A stretch of 64,000 nucleotides of DNA from Planctomycetota bacterium. Lineage in GTDB: Bacteria; Planctomycetota; MHYJ01; WSZJ01. Below the pieces are notes generated by a model. That model made no database searches, was not told the origin of the DNA, and worked only from the letters and a program-made list of their open reading frames with translations. The stretch covers positions 1-64,000 of the forward strand of contig WSZJ01000097.1 of assembly GCA_009773755.1 (NCBI GenBank). Direction: 5' to 3'. Made by a program: the position numbers and the translations under genes. Below, piece after piece: positions 8,156 through 17,011 of this stretch (within the stretch, counting starts at the first letter, position 1; the number at the start of each line of letters is the position of its first letter).

Positions 8156-9460
8156 TTACTTCTTCCGGAGATTCCTGCCGGACTCGAGGAACGCCTGCAG
8201 CTCGGCGAGCTGCTCCGGTGCGACCGGCTTGAGATCCGGCGCGTCCATCCCGCCGAAGCGGTCGATCGCCTCTTTCCACTTTCCGCCCCGGACGAATTTC
8301 CCCTGGGATTCCCACAGCTCGACGAGCATGCCGGTGCATTCCTGCGCGAGCTGCGCGACGTCGCCGTCGGCCATGTCGGGGTTCCGGCTGTACTGCACGA
8401 GAAGCGGCACGCATCGTGGGTCGCCGAGCTTCGCGCCTTCGATCGCCGCCTGCACGCGGCTGAATTCGTGGCCGTCGCGGAGCGCGAACTCGAAGATCCG
8501 GTCGAGGACGCGCGGGTCGCGCACCTTGAGGCGTCGAAGGGAGACGGGAAGCGTGCACTTCTCCTTGCGGGATTCCTCGGGCTTGAGAAATGCCGCGAAC
8601 GCGAGCGCAATCTCGACATCCCCGGCACACGACCGCGTGTCGATCGCGCGCATCGCCCCGGTCGCGTCGCCGGCGGCGCGCAGCTGCTCGAGAATCCCGT
8701 CGCGTTTCCTCGAAGCCTCCTCGAAATACGTGCCCAGCCGCACACGGACTCCCGCCGCGTCCAGCGCGTCCCGGAGCCGCTTCAGCTCGACCCACTCCCA
8801 CGCGAGCATCCGCTTCCGCTGAACTTCATCCGGCGAGCCGTCCCCGATGAGGCTGTACGCGAGGCCGGGAAACCAGGGTTCGAGGGGCGGATCCAGGGCT
8901 TCGATGGCGTCGGCCGCGCGCGCGTACGGCGAGTCCGAAGCGGGGACCGAAATCGCCAGCTCCGGCTCCCTGCCGGGTCCCTCTCGCGGCGGACGATCCG
9001 CATTGCCGAGGTAGTGCGCCTCGCGGATCTCGACGCGCGTTTCCTTTCCCGCCGGAATCCGCAGTTCCCGGTCGCGCACGACAAAGAAATAGAGGAACTC
9101 CGGCTCCCGCCCTTCGCTCTTGTTGCTGTTCTTCCACCCTTCGCCTTTCCCAAGCAGGTATTTCGGGCAGCGGACGCGCGCCGGCGAAGCGGTGCTGTTC
9201 GTGACCGTGATGAAGAACTGGTAATCGCCGTCGATGACGAAGACTCCGCCCTGCCGGTACCCCGTGTACTCGCGGCGGGTCAGACGCGCCTGGATTCCCT
9301 CGGGGAGAGGCTTGGTGAAGACATCGCCGGCGTCGATTTCGGGCGTTTCGTGAGCGACCTGGGGGGGCTGCGTCTTCGATCCAGACGGCGCCGGGGACGA
9401 CTTGCGGCAGGAAGCGAGCGCCAGGATTGCGAGTGCGACAGCGATCTGTTCGTGTTTCAC
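8156..9460 (-). CDS. lipoprotein, paralogue of the adjacent upstream gene
   Basis: 434 residues that begin MKHEQIAVALAILALASC, a lipoprotein signal with a cysteine after ALAS. The mature part starts with a low-complexity Ser/Pro/Gln linker. A beta-rich region follows, then a helical C-terminal half with conserved blocks shared with the next gene upstream: EFALRDGHEFSRVQAAIEGA, RCVPLLVQYSRNPD and GGMDAPDLK. These blocks recall HEAT/ARM-like helical hairpins. The two genes are head-to-tail, 16 bp apart, and arose by tandem duplication. No enzymatic motif was recognised. Expected location: the periplasmic side of a membrane. Confidence 0.65.
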   Translation of the reverse strand: MKHEQIAVALAILALASCRKSSPAPSGSKTQPPQVAHETPEIDAGDVFTKPLPEGIQARLTRREYTGYRQGGVFVIDGDYQFFITVTNSTASPARVRCPKYLLGKGEGWKNSNKSEGREPEFLYFFVVRDRELRIPAGKETRVEIREAHYLGNADRPPREGPGREPELAISVPASDSPYARAADAIEALDPPLEPWFPGLAYSLIGDGSPDEVQRKRMLAWEWVELKRLRDALDAAGVRVRLGTYFEEASRKRDGILEQLRAAGDATGAMRAIDTRSCAGDVEIALAFAAFLKPEESRKEKCTLPVSLRRLKVRDPRVLDRIFEFALRDGHEFSRVQAAIEGAKLGDPRCVPLLVQYSRNPDMADGDVAQLAQECTGMLVELWESQGKFVRGGKWKEAIDRFGGMDAPDLKPVAPEQLAELQAFLESGRNLRKK

Positions 9461-9475
9461 GAATTGTCTCCTGCT

Positions 9476-10789
9476 CTATTTCTGCCCTTCACGCTGCAGG
9501 TTCTTCCCCGACTGGAGAAATGCGTCCAAATCGGCCAGCGATTCCGGAGGGAACGCCTTGAGATCCGGCGCATCCATTCCCCCGAGTCTCCGAACCGCCT
9601 CCTCCCAGGTTTCTCCGCGCACCTGCTTCCCCTGCTTACTCCACAGCACCATCAGCACTACCCTGCATTCATGCGCCAGCTCCGCCACGTCGCGATCCGA
9701 CTTGTTCGGATTCTGGCTGTACTGCACCAGAAGCGGCACGCACCGCGGCTCGCCGAGCTGGGCGCCGGCGATCGCCGCCTGCACCCGGCTGAATTCATGG
9801 CCATCGCGCAGCGCAAACTCGAGCAGCCGGTCCGTCACCAGGGGGTCGCGCACATTCAGGCCGCTGAGACGCCCGGGAAGCCTCGACGTCGCTTCCCGGC
9901 GCACTTCGGCTTTGAGAAATTCGCTGAGGAGGATCGCCACCTCCGCGTCGCCGTGGCAGAAGCCCGCGTCCGCGACGCGAAGTGCCTCCGCTTCGTTCAT
10001 CGCGGCGTGAAGTGACGCGAGCAGGCCTTTCCGCTTTTCCGACGCTTCTTCGAACAAGCCATACAGCCGCGGACGGACGCCGGCGCGGTCGAATGCCTCA
10101 CGGAGCCGCGCCGTCCCCTTCGCCGCGCATTCCATCAGGCGGATCCGCTGCTTGTTCTCCGGCGCGCAGTCGGAAATCATCTCGTAGGCCAAACCCTGGA
10201 ACCACGCGTCGAGCGGCGGGTCCATCCGATCGAAATCACGCGCAAGCTTCACATAGGGTGAATCCGTTCCAGGAACCGTTACGCGCAGCACATGCTCATT
10301 CCCATTCGCCTGAGGCTGGGGAGGGGGCCGATCGACGTTCCCTAGAAAATAGACATTGTGAAGCGGCAGTCGCGTTTCCTTGCCAGGGGGAATCTTGAGC
10401 AAGCAGTCATCGACCACAATGAAGTACGGATGCTCCGGCGAAGGCGCTCCCTTCTCCTCGTGGTTTTTCCCGATTTCGACCGCCGCCAGCAAGTACCTGG
10501 GACAGATCACGCGCACGGGCGCCTTCGTGCGGTTCTCGACGACCAGGAGGCGCTCGCTCCCCTGAGCGAGCGTGAAAACAGAGCTTTTCTGCTCAAAGCC
10601 GTATTCGCGAAAGGTGATGCGGGCCTCGATCCCGTCGGGCGGCGGCTTCCTGAAGAGTTCGCCCGCGTCGACTTCGGGGAATTCGCGCAGGTCGGTTGGT
10701 GCGGGAGTCGAAGCGCCGGGCTTTTTCGCGCCGCAACCAGCAAGGCAGACGAGCAGGAGGCCAGGGAGAAGCCGGATCATCGACGGCAT
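9476..10789 (-). CDS. lipoprotein, paralogue of the adjacent downstream gene
   Basis: About 437 residues. The signal (MIRLLPGLLLVCLAGC) ends in a typical lipobox LAGC. The ATG at 10789 (MPSMIRLL) is used here; an ATG at 10780 is equally possible, and neither has a strong ribosome-binding site. The C-terminal half repeats the blocks of its neighbour almost word for word (EFALRDGHEFSRVQAAIAGA, RCVPLLVQYSQNPN, GGMDAPDLKAFPPESL), while the N-terminal beta-rich part is more diverged. The stop lies 16 bp before the neighbour's start, so they are probably one transcript. Function unknown. Confidence 0.65.
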   Translation of the reverse strand: MPSMIRLLPGLLLVCLAGCGAKKPGASTPAPTDLREFPEVDAGELFRKPPPDGIEARITFREYGFEQKSSVFTLAQGSERLLVVENRTKAPVRVICPRYLLAAVEIGKNHEEKGAPSPEHPYFIVVDDCLLKIPPGKETRLPLHNVYFLGNVDRPPPQPQANGNEHVLRVTVPGTDSPYVKLARDFDRMDPPLDAWFQGLAYEMISDCAPENKQRIRLMECAAKGTARLREAFDRAGVRPRLYGLFEEASEKRKGLLASLHAAMNEAEALRVADAGFCHGDAEVAILLSEFLKAEVRREATSRLPGRLSGLNVRDPLVTDRLLEFALRDGHEFSRVQAAIAGAQLGEPRCVPLLVQYSQNPNKSDRDVAELAHECRVVLMVLWSKQGKQVRGETWEEAVRRLGGMDAPDLKAFPPESLADLDAFLQSGKNLQREGQK

Positions 10790-10852
10790 CTTACGCAAAA
10801 CACCAGTTCGCCGGATTTCCCTGCTTCTGCCGCTTTGCATATCATTTCCGCG

Positions 10853-12238
10853 ATGACCACAACTTTCCCTGGCCGCCCCTCTCCCCTCATCCTCTTACTC
10901 CTCGCTCTTCTTGCGGCCGCCGATCCGGTCGATCCTTCCATCGGGGTCTGCACCCGGAAAGACGACCTCGCGAAAAGGCTGGCCGCGCTCGATCCGGTCG
11001 TCGCCGAACTTTCGACAACGAAAGACGAGGCGAAGCGCAGGAAGCTCACGGCCGTGCTCGTCAAAGCCGCCGACACGGACATCGAGGCCCTCATGCGGTA
11101 CCGCGAGCCTTCGCTGTCCCCCGTCATGATCGAGGTGCTGGCGAAATCGAAGAAGTGGTTCATGCGCGCGCGCGCCGCGTACGTGATCAAGCTCGTCGGC
11201 GACACTTCCGCAGTGCCGGCGCTTGTCACGGCTCTCGACGACGCCGATCCGATCGTCCGCGAAACGGTCGCCACCGCCCTCGGGCACATCGGCGGGGAGG
11301 ACGCGAAGGCCGCGCTCGAGAAACGCAAGCAGGCGGAGAAGGACCCGTTCGTCCTCGCGACGATCGAGGCCGCGCTTTCCGTGGCCGCTGCCGCGCAGAA
11401 GCCGTACGGCCCGCGGGCGGACGGGAAGAACTGGGCTCCCGTGCTCGAAGGTCCCGACGGTGCGAAGCGGGTCGCCTATGCCTGGGTCCACAAAGGCCAG
11501 AGCGTGTTCAACGACTACGACGCGAAAACTACCGACTACCCCGAGGCCGGCCGCTTCGTCTTCCCGATCCAGAAGTACAAGGAGGACCTCTTCGCAGGCT
11601 ACCCGCGCAAGTCCTTCGGCGCCGGCGGCAACCACGCGGGCGAGGATTGCGGCTGGTTCCGCGAGGGATGCTCCTATTACGCCATCGCCGACGGTGTGGT
11701 CCGGATGGTCCAGGGCGCCGGCGGCGACTGGGGATTCATCGCCGTCGTCGAGCACCGCCTCACCGACGGCCGCTTCATCACGTCCGTCTACGGCCACGCC
11801 GGTTTCGACGTTCTCGTAAAGGTCGGCGACAAAGTGAGGCCCGGGCAGAAAATCGCGACGCAGGGGATGTCGTGCGCCATCGAAAACGGCGGCTACGGCT
11901 CGCACATTCATTTCGGCCTCGGCGACGGCCCGTTCCGGCGGCCCGTGGGGCTGGCGACCGGCGACAGCGTCGAAGTTGATCCCGGGGACGGGAAAAAGGT
12001 GAAGCTGCCGATCCTGCGGCTCGTGTACGCGGCCACTGCGAAGAACTCGTTCGGCTGGCCGCTGACCGCGTACGTCGTGAAGAAAGCGGATGGCGCCGAG
12101 TTGACCGTCGAAGTTCCCGAGCAGCCGGTGCAGAACGAGCTCGGCTGGTTCCAGGCGTACGTGAAGGGCTGCCGCGGGTGGCTCGATCCGCAGAAGTTGC
12201 TGCCGGAACTCGTCGAGGGTGTGGCGCCGAAGAAGTGA
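10853..12238 (+). CDS. exported M23 (LytM-type) peptidase with HEAT repeats
   Basis: 461 residues. After a signal sequence (LLLLALLAAADP), residues 40-180 form HEAT repeats (FMRARAAYVIKLVGDTSAVP, VRETVATALGHIGGEDA). The catalytic part carries the M23 zinc motifs in order: NHAGEDCGWF (HxxxD-type), SVYGHAGF and GSHIHFGLGDG (the final HxH). These enzymes cut peptide crosslinks of peptidoglycan or act as substrate-binding regulators; all metal ligands seem present, so activity is plausible. The ATG at 10853 lacks a clear Shine-Dalgarno site. It is divergent from the lipoprotein pair and ends just before a long hairpin that separates it from the convergent ATPase gene. Confidence 0.8.
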   Translation: MTTTFPGRPSPLILLLLALLAAADPVDPSIGVCTRKDDLAKRLAALDPVVAELSTTKDEAKRRKLTAVLVKAADTDIEALMRYREPSLSPVMIEVLAKSKKWFMRARAAYVIKLVGDTSAVPALVTALDDADPIVRETVATALGHIGGEDAKAALEKRKQAEKDPFVLATIEAALSVAAAAQKPYGPRADGKNWAPVLEGPDGAKRVAYAWVHKGQSVFNDYDAKTTDYPEAGRFVFPIQKYKEDLFAGYPRKSFGAGGNHAGEDCGWFREGCSYYAIADGVVRMVQGAGGDWGFIAVVEHRLTDGRFITSVYGHAGFDVLVKVGDKVRPGQKIATQGMSCAIENGGYGSHIHFGLGDGPFRRPVGLATGDSVEVDPGDGKKVKLPILRLVYAATAKNSFGWPLTAYVVKKADGAELTVEVPEQPVQNELGWFQAYVKGCRGWLDPQKLLPELVEGVAPKK

Positions 12239-12249
12239 AGGGGGTCGTG

Positions 12250-12321
12250 GGTAGTCGGTAGGGGGTAGGAACAGCCTCGACGCCAAGAGTCGTTACTACC
12301 TCCTACCCACTACCAACTACC
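12250..12321. repeat. intergenic hairpin with GGTAG quasi-repeat arms
   Basis: Arms 12250-12270 and 12301-12321 are complementary with two mismatches and are built of GGTAG/GGGTAGG quasi-repeats. The element sits between two convergent genes and reaches the stop of the ATPase gene. A second copy of the same arm sequence occurs at 32721-32810, also next to a gene end. Possible roles are bidirectional transcription termination or a mobile palindrome; no U-tract follows either arm. Confidence 0.75.
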
Positions 12322-13456
12322 CCCTGCCCTTCTCTTCCCAGAACTGGTACTCCGCCACTTTGCCGCCCGCTTCGCCGCGCTTGAGACGCTGCGAAATCAC
12401 TCCGATAACGGACGGCGCGACCGGTTTCCCGGCGAGTTGCTCGAGACGCTTCATCGCGGCCTCGTGCCCTTCCGCCTCGATGTGCATGAGGACGAGGTGC
12501 CCGCTCGTGGCCATGTTGAGCGCGGCGGCCGCCGTCTCGGCCGTCTCGAGACAGATCCCGATGGCGTTGGGGTACATCCGCATGATGCGCTCGAGCGCGG
12601 CTTTCACGACGGGCGCTTCCTCGCTGGCGACCTCGACCTGGTCGACGCCGTCGACTCGCACGTAGGCCGGATACTCGAGACTGAAAACCGCGAGTCCTGC
12701 ATCCTTCGCCAAGTGCTGGAGACACGAGAGGAGAGTGGTCGTCTTGCCGGAGCCGGGGAGGCCTGAGAAAAGAATGATGCCGTTGGGGCGATGCAGCCAT
12801 CGCTCGAACACGGCGCGGTCCTCAGCTTTCGGCGCGACCGCTTCGAGGTCGGCGATGCGGCCGCCGCCCATGAAGCGCAGTGTGAGGCGCCGGCCCTGCA
12901 GCGTGTCGATCGCCTGGAGCAGAACGGAGACTTCGTTCACCGCCTGCGCACCGTCGCGGCTGAGGAAAAGGCGGCGGATGCCGGAATCGCCGAACGGGAG
13001 TCCGATTTCGTCCCACGCCTGCTCGAGCTCGCGCGCGAGTTCCTGGGGAATCACGCGAATCGTCTCGAGACGCGCGTTCTTTCCGACCGCGATGTGCACC
13101 CCGTCCTTGCGCGGCTGGAGGTGCAACTCCGAGGCTTTCCGGTCGTGAGCTTCCCAGACCAGCGCTTCGGCCAGGTCGCCGGATTTCGATTCGATGGAAG
13201 GGTTCATGGTCTTCGGTCCCTTTCGATTGGCCCGGGAGGATTCGAGGAAGCGCCGGAGGTCTTCGCGCGCGTGGACGAGCGGGGCGGGCTCCCCGGATCC
13301 GTCGCGGAGTTTCTTGAGATCGTCTTCGGAGAAGCGCCATTGGCCGCCGACTTTGCGGGCGGGGAGTTTGCCGTCGTGGACCCAGCGGTTGAGGGTGGAG
13401 CGGCTGACCTGGAGGAAGGCCATGGCTGCGTCGAAGTCCGTTTCATACCTTTTCAT
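12317..13456 (-). CDS. excisionase-type HTH fused to a GspE/PilT-like ATPase
   Basis: About 379 residues. Residues 5-50 (FDAAMAFLQVSRSTLNRWVH, then GGQWRFSEDDLKKL) form a MerR/excisionase-type helix-turn-helix. From about residue 95 the protein is a secretion-type ATPase: a short N2-like region, then Walker A GLPGSGKTTT, an Asp-box-like segment and the ATPase core (SGHLVLMHIEAEG, APSVIGVISQRL). The metal-binding CxxC of GspE is absent. PilT/GspE proteins power pili or type II secretion; the HTH suggests DNA recruitment instead. The ATG at 13456 is preferred; a TTG at 13471 would add five residues. The upstream DNA is strikingly AT-rich (13455-13490), so the promoter is probably there. Confidence 0.8.
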   Translation of the reverse strand: MKRYETDFDAAMAFLQVSRSTLNRWVHDGKLPARKVGGQWRFSEDDLKKLRDGSGEPAPLVHAREDLRRFLESSRANRKGPKTMNPSIESKSGDLAEALVWEAHDRKASELHLQPRKDGVHIAVGKNARLETIRVIPQELARELEQAWDEIGLPFGDSGIRRLFLSRDGAQAVNEVSVLLQAIDTLQGRRLTLRFMGGGRIADLEAVAPKAEDRAVFERWLHRPNGIILFSGLPGSGKTTTLLSCLQHLAKDAGLAVFSLEYPAYVRVDGVDQVEVASEEAPVVKAALERIMRMYPNAIGICLETAETAAAALNMATSGHLVLMHIEAEGHEAAMKRLEQLAGKPVAPSVIGVISQRLKRGEAGGKVAEYQFWEEKGRG

Positions 13457-13513
13457 GTCATTATTATCCAATATGATTTATTATGTGTCAAGCGCAAAAT
13501 GGAGAATTCCTGC

Positions 13514-13675
13514 TCAACCGCGGCGCTTCCGGTACTCGATCTTCCGCCAGGACTTCCCTTCCTCCGCAATGCGCCTCGCCTCGACCCAGCCGTGCCGCAC
13601 GTAAATCGCGTTCGCCCGGGTGTTGTCTTCGAACGATTCCAGCCGGGCGGAACAGCGGTCGCGCAGCCTCTCCCG
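13514..13675 (-). pseudogene. C-terminal remnant of a GNAT acetyltransferase
   Basis: Reading from 13675 to the TGA at 13514-13516 gives 53 residues containing LESFEDNTRANAIYVRHGWV, the end of the acetyl-CoA-binding region and final strands of GNAT N-acetyltransferases, followed by a short basic tail. No start codon or N-terminal GNAT motif A is present. It lies in the same frame directly after the TGA of the TfoX gene, so it could only be translated by read-through. The simplest view is a truncated gene left after a deletion. A TfoX-GNAT fusion interrupted by a stop is the alternative. Confidence 0.6.
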
Positions 13676-14035
13676 TCATTCCTTCACCTTCTTCGCCTTC
13701 CCGGCCTTCTTCGCCGGCAGCGTCGCCGCGAATTCCATCCCGCGCCCGATCCACCGCTTCAGGTCTGCATCCTTCGCGCACCCCGCAGGGGACACGAACA
13801 CGTACCCCCTCATCGGCCGCCCGGTGAAGTCCATGACCCGCGCGTTCGGCTCCCGGACGAACTCGTCGTGGCGCCCCGGCCCGACGCGCACCATCAGGTC
13901 GTTCTTCACGATCCCCGCGAACATGTTCCCGCCCTTCATCCAGGCGACGCCGCCGAACATTTTCTTCGACGTCACGCCCCTCGCGCCGCCGACCTGCTTT
14001 TCAATCCGCGCTTTCAGCTTTTCGTCGTAGCTCAT
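13676..14035 (-). CDS. TfoX N-terminal-domain protein
   Basis: 119 residues that match the single-domain TfoX/Sxy N-terminal family: KMFGGVAWMKGGNMFAGIV near the N-terminus, and VMDFTGRPMRGYVFVSPAG later. The C-terminus is a lysine-rich tail (KKAGKAKKVKE). In gammaproteobacteria TfoX controls competence, but the many single-domain relatives in other phyla have no established role. The start overlaps the opposite-strand region ahead of the enoyl-CoA hydratase gene, so the two divergent genes share a very short promoter region. The stop is followed in frame by an acetyltransferase remnant. Confidence 0.8.
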   Translation of the reverse strand: MSYDEKLKARIEKQVGGARGVTSKKMFGGVAWMKGGNMFAGIVKNDLMVRVGPGRHDEFVREPNARVMDFTGRPMRGYVFVSPAGCAKDADLKRWIGRGMEFAATLPAKKAGKAKKVKE

Positions 14036-14060
14036 GCCGGAAAAGTATCATCGCCGGCTC

Positions 14061-14819
14061 ATGATCGCCTCCGAATCCCGCGGTCCCGTTACGATCCTGC
14101 GCCTTCGCCAGGGGAAGGCGAATGCGCTCGACGTGGGGCTCCTGCGCGAGCTGGAAGCGTCGTTCGCGCGCGAAATAAAAACATCGGTGCGCGCCTTCGT
14201 CCTCGCCGCGGACGGGCCGATCTTCTGCGCGGGCCTCGACCTGTTCCAGCTCGCCAACGGCGGACCTGCCTACATTCGCGAGCTGCTCCCCGCCCTGCAC
14301 GACGCCCTGCGCGCCGCGTTCACCTTCCCGAAGCCGCTCGTCGCCGCGATCAGCGGCCACGCCCTCGCCGGCGGCTGCGTTCTTGCGGCGGCCGCGGACG
14401 CGCGCGTCATGGCCCGCGGTCCGTACAAGATCGGCGTCACCGAAATTCTGGTCGGCATGCCCTTCCCCCCCTCCGCGCTCGGCCTGATGCGCCACGTCTG
14501 CGCGCCTTCCGTGCTTCAGGAAGTCGCGCTCACGGGACGGACATGGGGACCGGACGAAGCGCTCGCCCGAGGGCTCGTCGACGAGGTCGTCGCCCCCGGG
14601 GAACTCCTCGACCGTGCCCTCGCGCGCGCGACCGCGTTCGCGGCCGTCCCGGCGCGAGCGTTCGCCCTCACGAAGCAGCAACTGCGCTCGGCCACGCTCG
14701 AGCAGATCGACCGCGACCAGAAGGAGCTCGGCGCGCAGATTCTCGAGGCGTGGTGCGCTCCCGAGGTCGGGGAGGCCGTGAAGGCGTACGTCGCGAAGAC
14801 GCTGAACCGCGCGAAATGA
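14061..14819 (+). CDS. enoyl-CoA hydratase/isomerase family protein
   Basis: 252 residues of crotonase fold. Landmarks: FVLAADGPIFCAGLDLFQL (oxyanion-hole strand), ISGHALAGGCVLAAAADARV (second oxyanion glycine), GVTEILVGMPFPPSALGLMR and ALARGLVDEVVAPGELL. The position of the hydratase catalytic Glu is occupied in GVTEILVGMPF, but the second Glu of classical hydratases (E in ...NEIGIPE) is not clear, so the reaction may be isomerisation or hydrolysis. The ATG at 14061 is preferred; an in-frame ATG at 14034 overlaps the TfoX start codon. No other fatty-acid degradation genes are nearby. Confidence 0.85.
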   Translation: MIASESRGPVTILRLRQGKANALDVGLLRELEASFAREIKTSVRAFVLAADGPIFCAGLDLFQLANGGPAYIRELLPALHDALRAAFTFPKPLVAAISGHALAGGCVLAAAADARVMARGPYKIGVTEILVGMPFPPSALGLMRHVCAPSVLQEVALTGRTWGPDEALARGLVDEVVAPGELLDRALARATAFAAVPARAFALTKQQLRSATLEQIDRDQKELGAQILEAWCAPEVGEAVKAYVAKTLNRAK

Positions 14820-14850
14820 CGGCCTGGAAGGTCCATAAGCGCAAGTCGGA

Positions 14851-16331
14851 TCAGCCGACGGCCGGTCCGGGATCCGGAAGCGGCTTCCGCACGAACGTCC
14901 CTTCCGCCTGCTCCGCGATCACCTGGGTCCCGTCGGCCGAGATTCGAACGGAGCGCGTCCCCGCGGGTCTTTCGCCGACGAGGTAGGTGTCGTCGATGCT
15001 GCCCGTGAAGTGCGCCACGCGAGCACCGGTGCGCGGGTGCAGGACGTCCCATTCGAGCTGCGTGAAATAGTCCGGCCCCGAGCTCTCCGTCTCGGCCGAG
15101 TCCACGATCTTCCAGTGGCCGCGCCGCACGACCCGCATCGTCGCGGCATCCGCGCGCACACCCCGGACTTTCGCTCCGGCGAACTCCGCGCCCGACGCCG
15201 ACGCCCCGGTCAGGTCCGCGCCTGTCAGATCCGCGTCGCGGAAGTCGCACCCGCAGAGCTTCGCTCCGGCGAAGGAAGCGCCTTTCAGTTCCGCCCCGCG
15301 GAAGTTCGCGCCGGAGCAGTCGCGCCCCGCGAAGTTCGCGGTGGCGAGTTTCGCGGAGGAGAGTGATCGGCGAAGCGGTCGTGCGCAACCGGCGAGCGCA
15401 GCGCTGCCAGCGCCGCTGCCGGGAGCCGCGCGTCCGAAGCGAGCGAGGTCCGCTTCAGGAGGTCGAGCGCCGTGTCGCCGCGCGAGTCCTTCGCGGTGAG
15501 ATCGGCGCCGGCGGCGAGAAGCGCGAGCAGCGTCGCGACGTCGGGGGCCGCGCGCTCGAGGTGGCGGTGCAGCGCCGTCGACCCCGCGCGGTCTTTCCAG
15601 CAGGCGGAGACGCCCGCCGAACCGAGGAACCGGACCATGCCTTCGTCGGCGGCCGCGGCTGCGATCATCATCGCCGCCCCGGATTCGTCCGCAGCTTCCT
15701 GCGCAGGCTCCAGAACTCCGCGCGGCGGCCCGTCGGGACGGAGGGCGTCCGCGATCCGATTCTGAGCGTATTCCCTGGAGACCGCACGCACGCGTTCCCG
15801 GTCCTGCGCATCGACCGGTTTCCACCCCGTCTCGGCCAGCGAAAACGCGGCCGCCCGGCGCAACGCTTCGTGCGGATGCGGCAGGAGCTTGATCCTCTGC
15901 GGCGCCGTCGCCCGGTCCCGCGCCCGCCGCACCATCCCTGCGATGGCGTCGAGCGCAGGCGCACGGTCCGTCGACGCCACGCTCCACAACCGCTCCAGCG
16001 TCCGAGCCTCCTCCGGAATCGGGCCCTCTACGGCCCCGATACGCGCCAGCGACGACGCCGCAACCTTGCGCACGTCGGGCTGGATCGAGTTCAGATCCGA
16101 GCCCAGCGCGTCGATGGCATCCAATCGCCCGAAATCACCGAGAGCTTCCAGGATCGCCCGTCGCGATTCCGGCCGCGCATACGGGATCGCGTCGACGAGC
16201 GCCGGCACGATCCCCGACCTCCCGGTCGCGCGCATTCTCCGGATCTCGCGCAGCTTCGCTTCCTCGTCATTGCCGCGCAATACGGGAACCTCGTCGCTGA
16301 ACGGTCCGGTGGGCCGCTTCTTCCCTCTCAT
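14851..16331 (-). pseudogene. HEAT-ankyrin-pentapeptide repeat protein, broken by a frameshift
   Basis: The first frame (16331 to about 15380) has a basic start, HEAT-like repeats (VPALVDAIPYARPESRRAIL) and ankyrin repeats (AGSTALHRHLERAAPDVATL, AGADLTAKDSRGDTALDLL). It then runs into unrelated sequence and stops at 15285. The second frame, shifted by -1, continues from about 15390 with pentapeptide repeats (NFAGRDCSGANFRGAELKGA, DFRDADLTGADLTGA) and a C-terminal beta-rich domain, stopping at 14851. The pentapeptide frame has no start codon of its own at the junction. One extra base around 15340-15420 would give one continuous protein. It may be a real mutation, an assembly error or programmed slippage. 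The intact product would be a binding or scaffold protein. Confidence 0.65.
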
Positions 16332-16611
16332 GCCGCAAGAATAACGCCGAGGTCCGGACGCAACCTACTGCTCACTGTTTCATTCGCCGGATGACCGCCG
16401 GTCGGCGGCCAGGAGAACGCGCATGGCCTCAACGTACCACCCAGTCCGTCGACTACCGGGCAGAAGTCCGGCAAGCCTGTGCTCGGGGTGACGATCCGGA
16501 ACGACAACCAGTGAGCGTCGTGCGCGACCTGGCGTGCCCAGGTGCCTGCGTCGGTTCAGGGCTGTCAGGATGGCTTCGAAGCTGAAGAGTGTCATGCGGT
16601 CGGTAGCGGGC
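16332..16611. other. 280-bp gap without a convincing gene
   Basis: A 71-codon open frame on the minus strand (16380-16595) covers most of this gap, but it has no Shine-Dalgarno site and no recognisable domain. Its translated residues (HPEHRLAGLLPGSRRTGWYV) could be a fragment of a lost gene. No terminator, tRNA or repeat was seen. The region should contain the promoter of the frameshifted repeat-protein gene and the end of the lipoprotein gene. Confidence 0.4.
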
Positions 16612-16986
16612 CTACTTCGCCGTCCCCACCGTCACCACCACTTTGATGTTCCCGCCGCCTTCGGACGTGATCGCGACGTCGACCTGGCGAGTGTCCTTCT
16701 TCAGCGAGCACTTCATGCTGCTGACGTCGTCGCCGTCGGCCGAGCGCGGCTCCCACCCGAGGTCGCGCATGGCTTCCACGTACTCGGTGTACGCCTTGTG
16801 AACTTCGCCGGGGCCCTGGCAGGTGAGCGTGCCGTCGGTCATGAGGTCGCCCTGAACGCGGACGCCCGTGGCGACGGGGTTGCCGAGGTTTTCGGGCGCG
16901 AGCACGTCGGAGCTGAGGTAGCCGGGGGCCGAGCCGCAGGCGATCGAAAGAAAAAGGGCGGGGACGAGCAGCGCGAGCTTCTTCAT
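16612..16986 (-). CDS. small lipoprotein
   Basis: 124 residues beginning MKKLALLVPALFLSIACGS, a lipoprotein signal with the cysteine at position 17. The mature part carries CQGPGEVHKAYTEYVEAMRD and ends with a predicted beta hairpin (RQVDVAITSEGGGNIKVVVT). AAAGG lies at good spacing before the ATG at 16986. It follows a second lipoprotein gene by 25 bp, probably in one transcript. Function unknown. The overall plan (short alpha helix, then antiparallel strands) recalls small outer-membrane lipoproteins, but no family is claimed. Confidence 0.7.
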   Translation of the reverse strand: MKKLALLVPALFLSIACGSAPGYLSSDVLAPENLGNPVATGVRVQGDLMTDGTLTCQGPGEVHKAYTEYVEAMRDLGWEPRSADGDDVSSMKCSLKKDTRQVDVAITSEGGGNIKVVVTVGTAK

Positions 16987-17011
16987 GTCATGCCTTTCTG
17001 AAGCCGGGATT

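Noticed and set aside
16380-16595. A 71-codon minus-strand frame in the 16.3-16.6 kb gap
   Set aside because: No ribosome-binding site, no recognisable domain; kept only as a gap note.
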